A model generated the notes under the pieces. That model had not been told where the DNA came from, did not search any database, and worked only from the letters and a program-made list of their open reading frames with translations. A DNA stretch of 7,586 bases from Alphaproteobacteria bacterium. Its GTDB lineage: Bacteria; Pseudomonadota; Alphaproteobacteria; SMXP01. Positions 5,523 to 7,586 of the stretch are shown piece after piece. Position 1 is the stretch's first letter, and each line of letters opens with the position of its first letter. Where the stretch lies: the NCBI GenBank assembly GCA_021774995.1, contig JAJFIM010000346.1, positions 1-7,586 of the forward strand, read 5' to 3'. Both the position numbers and the translations under genes were made by a program.

Positions 5523-5551
5523 GATGTAGCAAATTCACGCCTGCTTGTGAA
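5523..5551 (-). promoter_or_regulatory. Candidate tRNA-Leu promoter
   Basis: On the minus strand TTCACA (5546-5551, 5 of 6 matches to the -35) is followed after 17 nt by TACATC (5523-5528, 3 of 6 to the -10). Transcription would start about 18 nt before the tRNA. Geometry is right, the -10 is weak. Confidence 0.35.
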
Positions 5552-5600
5552 GCCTGTGGAGCCGACTTTTCAGCCATAGCCGGGATTTAGCGGAAAAACT

Positions 5601-5837
5601 TTAGCCAAAATAGCCGTTCACGGTATCCGTAATGGAGATGGCGATCACATCCCCTTGCAGAATGATTTCGCCGCGCGCGATCGGTTCATTATTGGCTAAA
5701 ATCCAAACATCGTCATTCTGAGTGGCGTTAAGTTCGATCACGGCGCCGCGCCCCATTTTGAGCAATTGGTGTATCGGCAAGGTGGACTTGCCAATAATCA
5801 CTGAAATCTCAACTTTGACGGACTCGACGGCATTCAT
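5601..5837 (-). CDS. fliN: FliN-like SpoA-domain protein (flagellar motor switch FliN/YscQ family)
   Basis: FliN forms part of the flagellar C-ring on the cytoplasmic side and, with FliM and FliG, sets rotation direction; related SpoA proteins serve type III secretion. The 78-residue protein is almost entirely the SpoA domain: VKVEISVIIGKSTLPIHQLL (about 7-26), MGRGAVIELN (28-37), WILANNEPIARGEIILQGDVIAISIT (45-70). These match the FliN pattern of LG-x-GS/AVIEL then N-x-x-x-IARGE. It is shorter than typical FliN (100-130 residues), lacking the N-terminal extension that contacts FliM. The ATG at 5837 is preferred over a TTG at 5867; GGTGA about 8 nt upstream is a modest ribosome site. No flagellar or secretion gene is near: neighbours are tRNA-Leu and divergent lipB. 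The domain call is firm; a role in an actual flagellum is uncertain, so the symbol is provisional. Confidence 0.82.
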   Translation of the reverse strand: MNAVESVKVEISVIIGKSTLPIHQLLKMGRGAVIELNATQNDDVWILANNEPIARGEIILQGDVIAISITDTVNGYFG

Positions 5838-5889
5838 GATCAATTCACCGGAAAATGCAATTCTCAAGGACCACCAGACTTTCCCATGT

Positions 5890-5895
5890 TATGAT
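5890..5895 (+). promoter_or_regulatory. Candidate -10 element of the lipB promoter
   Basis: TATGAT matches the -10 consensus in 5 of 6 bases. Transcription would start near 5902, about 29 nt before the preferred TTG start of lipB and very close to the alternative TTG at 5913. No good -35 is seen at 16-18 nt upstream. Confidence 0.35.
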
Positions 5896-5915
5896 TACCG
5901 AAGACTTAAACCTTG

Positions 5916-5921
5916 AAAGGA
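5916..5921 (+). promoter_or_regulatory. Ribosome binding site deciding the lipB start
   Basis: AAAGGA lies 9 nt before the TTG at 5931 and 12 nt before the GTG at 5934, but inside the coding region if the TTG at 5913 were used. It therefore argues for 5931 or 5934 over 5913. Confidence 0.5.
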
Positions 5922-5930
5922 CGGGCAATT

Positions 5931-6620
5931 TTGGTGGCGAAAGACGTAGAATGGAGCCATTCCCGTGATCTGACGCCCTATGAGGCGGCTGTGAGCTTCA
6001 TGGAGCGGCGCGCCAGATCCATAGCCAATGGGGACGCGCGCGAATTGGTCTGGCTTTTGGAGCACCCTCCCCTCTACACAGCCGGCACGAGCGCGGATGA
6101 AACAGACCTAATATCGCCCAATCGCTTTCCTGTCTTTAAGACTGGCCGGGGTGGTCAATACACTTACCACGGACCTGGGCAGATCGTGGCTTATGTAATG
6201 CTCAATCTCAAAGAACGCGGGCCCGACATACGGGCTTTCGTGCGCAATCTTGAGGATTGGCTGATCAGGACTTTAGCGGCTTATGAGGTAACTGGCGAAA
6301 TTCGCCCCGACCGGGTTGGCGTCTGGGTTCGCGGGGAAGGCGCCGGGCGCGAAGACAAAATTGCCGCCATCGGCGTCCGCCTTGCAAAATGGGTCTCCTA
6401 TCATGGCGTCAGTCTCAATGTATCTCCGGATCTGGAACATTTTTCAGGCATCGTGCCGTGTGGAATTCAAGGCCACGGCGTCACCAGTCTTGCCGAATTG
6501 GGGCGACCGGCAAGTATGGAAAATGTTGCGCACGAAATGCGCCGCCAGTTCGAAACTGTTTTCGGCGCCACGGTAAACGCTGAAGCGCCGCCTCTGGCCG
6601 CACAGGCTGCTAAAGAGTGA
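5931..6620 (+). CDS. lipB: Octanoyl-[acyl carrier protein]:protein N-octanoyltransferase LipB
   Basis: LipB moves octanoyl groups from acyl carrier protein to a lysine on lipoyl domains of 2-oxoacid dehydrogenases and the glycine cleavage H protein; LipA then adds sulfur. It acts in the cytoplasm. In this 229-residue reading, residues 73-84 are RGGQYTYHGPGQ, the family signature. Lys about 143 (EDKIAAIGV) and Cys about 177 (GIVPCGI) are the catalytic Lys/Cys pair, followed by HGVTSLAEL. The length is normal. The frame is open from a TTG at 5913, but that codon has no ribosome site; AAAGGA at 5916-5921 points to TTG 5931 or GTG 5934, so a non-ATG start is certain in any case. The C-terminus after about 215 is an Ala-rich tail. 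It is divergent from fliN (93 nt) and converges with pccA, only 7 nt separating the stops. Identity is secure. Confidence 0.96.
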   Translation: MVAKDVEWSHSRDLTPYEAAVSFMERRARSIANGDARELVWLLEHPPLYTAGTSADETDLISPNRFPVFKTGRGGQYTYHGPGQIVAYVMLNLKERGPDIRAFVRNLEDWLIRTLAAYEVTGEIRPDRVGVWVRGEGAGREDKIAAIGVRLAKWVSYHGVSLNVSPDLEHFSGIVPCGIQGHGVTSLAELGRPASMENVAHEMRRQFETVFGATVNAEAPPLAAQAAKE

Positions 6621-6627
6621 GGGGGTC

Positions 6628-7586
6628 TCATTCAAATTCGATAATCACTTCGTCAACCGAAAGACTATCGCCGGGAGAAACTTTAATCAGCGAAATAATG
6701 GCGTCTCTTTCCGCCAGTAAGACATTTTCCATTTTCATGGCTTCCACCACCGCCAGTGTATCGCCGGCTTTGATGTCCTGACCTTGTTCAACATTGATCG
6801 ACACGACAAGACCCGGCATGGGGCAGAGGAGGTATTTTGACATATCCGGAATAATTTTTTCCGGCATCAACGCCGACAGTTCGGCCGCTCTTTTCGTGCG
6901 CACCACGACATGCGCCTTGGCGCCGCGATAATGCAGAATCCACCCCTCCAATGCCTGATCAATCTGCACTACGAGTGGCTGGTCATTAATTTTAGCCCGC
7001 ACCGCCATCTCATCCGGCGTCCATTGGCTGATGAGGGTAAGCGACCGGAAATCACCGCCATTGGAGTCATCACCCACTAAAATTTCAGCGCCAAAATCAT
7101 TCATTCCGACCGTAACGGGAAATGACTGATCATCCAGTTCAACGACAAAAGGTCCGCCAACGCGCGGTTGATCCGTATAAATTTGACCATCACGCCCTTG
7201 CAAGCGTTCGCGTTGGCGCCCATGGACGAAAGCGGCAATCGCAATAAGATGATCCTTTTCAAGCGCATCAAGCGCGGCGCCTTGAAATCCATCGGGAAAT
7301 TCATCCGCAATGTAATTCGTTGTCAGCGCGCCCTCCTGAAAACGCTTTTGCGCCATCACAGTGGAAAGAAAGGGGATATTGTGTTCAATTCCGTCAATCC
7401 GGAAATTATCAAGCGCTTCGCGCATGCCGTCGATCGCTTGTAGGCGCGTGGCGCTATGAACGCATAGTTTGGCGATCATCGGATCGTAAAAGAGGGAGAT
7501 TTCGTCGCCTTCGCCAACGCCCGTATCATTGCGAATGGTGACGCCATCATGCGTCCCCTCCTTGGGGGGGTGGTAATAAACCAAAC
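6628..7586 (-). CDS. pccA: Propionyl-CoA carboxylase, biotin-containing alpha subunit, C-terminal part
   Basis: The alpha subunit carboxylates biotin with ATP and bicarbonate; PccB then transfers the carboxyl to propionyl-CoA, giving methylmalonyl-CoA. The gene runs off the window end, so only about the last 319 codons are visible; the TTG at 7584 encodes an internal Leu. Visible residues 1-100 are the end of the biotin carboxylase domain (RNDTGVGEGDEIS, YDPMIAKL, HNIPFLS). About 110-245 is the BT linker domain that binds PccB, ending in RAAELSALMPEKIIPDMSK. About 250-318 is the biotin carrier domain, with CPMPGLVVSINV and EAMKMEN, the biotinylated Lys encoded at 6733-6735. The BT-domain sequence and DEVIIEFE end resemble alphaproteobacterial PccA rather than methylcrotonyl-CoA carboxylase. 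The catalytic ATP-grasp part lies outside. It converges with lipB. The family is certain, the propionyl specificity very likely. Confidence 0.92.
   Translation of the reverse strand, partial: LVYYHPPKEGTHDGVTIRNDTGVGEGDEISLFYDPMIAKLCVHSATRLQAIDGMREALDNFRIDGIEHNIPFLSTVMAQKRFQEGALTTNYIADEFPDGFQGAALDALEKDHLIAIAAFVHGRQRERLQGRDGQIYTDQPRVGGPFVVELDDQSFPVTVGMNDFGAEILVGDDSNGGDFRSLTLISQWTPDEMAVRAKINDQPLVVQIDQALEGWILHYRGAKAHVVVRTKRAAELSALMPEKIIPDMSKYLLCPMPGLVVSINVEQGQDIKAGDTLAVVEAMKMENVLLAERDAIISLIKVSPGDSLSVDEVIIEFE

Noticed and set aside
7564..7570. Run of seven G (C on the coding strand) in pccA as a possible frameshift
   Set aside because: The reading frame passes through it unbroken and gives the expected YHPPKE-like segment, so there is no sign of an error or programmed slip.
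6628..7586. Assignment of the carboxylase as methylcrotonyl-CoA carboxylase alpha (liuD), suggested by the nearby liuC-like gene
   Set aside because: The BT-domain region and the C-terminal block (LMPEKIIPDMSK, DEVIIEFE) follow the PccA pattern, and liuC is about 4 kb away with unrelated genes between.
1..7586. Mobile elements, CRISPR arrays, defence or phage genes
   Set aside because: No transposase, integrase, Cas or toxin-antitoxin-like protein, no regularly spaced repeats, and no integration footprint at the tRNA-Leu 3' end were seen.

Overview
This looks like a chromosomal, housekeeping segment of an alphaproteobacterium with moderate GC content. The evidence is an alphaproteobacteria-type DUF1489 protein, a PccA closely resembling those of Rhodobacter-like bacteria as I remember them, a LiuC-type crotonase, an intergenic CtrA-like half-site (TTAACCAT) with a nearby GANTC site, and a CCA-encoding tRNA-Leu. 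There are no transposases, phage genes, CRISPR repeats or abrupt composition changes. The genus cannot be named from this window.

Layout, left to right: (1) the 3' end of panC (+), pantothenate synthetase, cut by the window start. (2) A minus-strand cluster read from about 2469 down to 399: a LiuC-type enoyl-CoA hydratase, a DUF1489 protein 7 nt after it, and an uncharacterised membrane-anchored or exported protein with a calcium-loop-like DxNxDGxxD motif 39 nt after that. (3) A 368-bp intergenic region with promoter-like elements, a CtrA-like half-site, a GANTC site and small dyads. (4) A plus-strand gene for an uncharacterised protein with two membrane segments and a CBS-like cytoplasmic region. 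(5) Convergent with it, mgtE (-), a Mg2+ channel/transporter with its own CBS pair. (6) A tRNA-Leu(GAG) gene (-) directly upstream of mgtE. (7) A small fliN-like SpoA-domain gene (-). (8) lipB (+), octanoyltransferase, divergent from fliN. (9) The 3' part of pccA (-), propionyl-CoA carboxylase alpha subunit with BT and biotin-carrier domains, cut by the window end.

Metabolic links are loose: the LiuC-type hydratase (leucine/isoprenoid acyl-CoA breakdown), PccA (propionyl-CoA from Ile, Val and odd-chain acids), LipB (lipoylation of 2-oxoacid dehydrogenases, including the branched-chain one) and PanC (pantothenate for CoA) all serve acyl-CoA metabolism. They are not one operon. Three convergent gene ends are tightly packed (51, 25 and 7 nt between stop codons) with no obvious intrinsic terminators.

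I see no clear new multi-gene defence or mobile system. The leads most worth following are the CBS-like membrane protein facing mgtE, its possibly cell-cycle-controlled upstream region, and the isolated FliN-like protein beside lipB.
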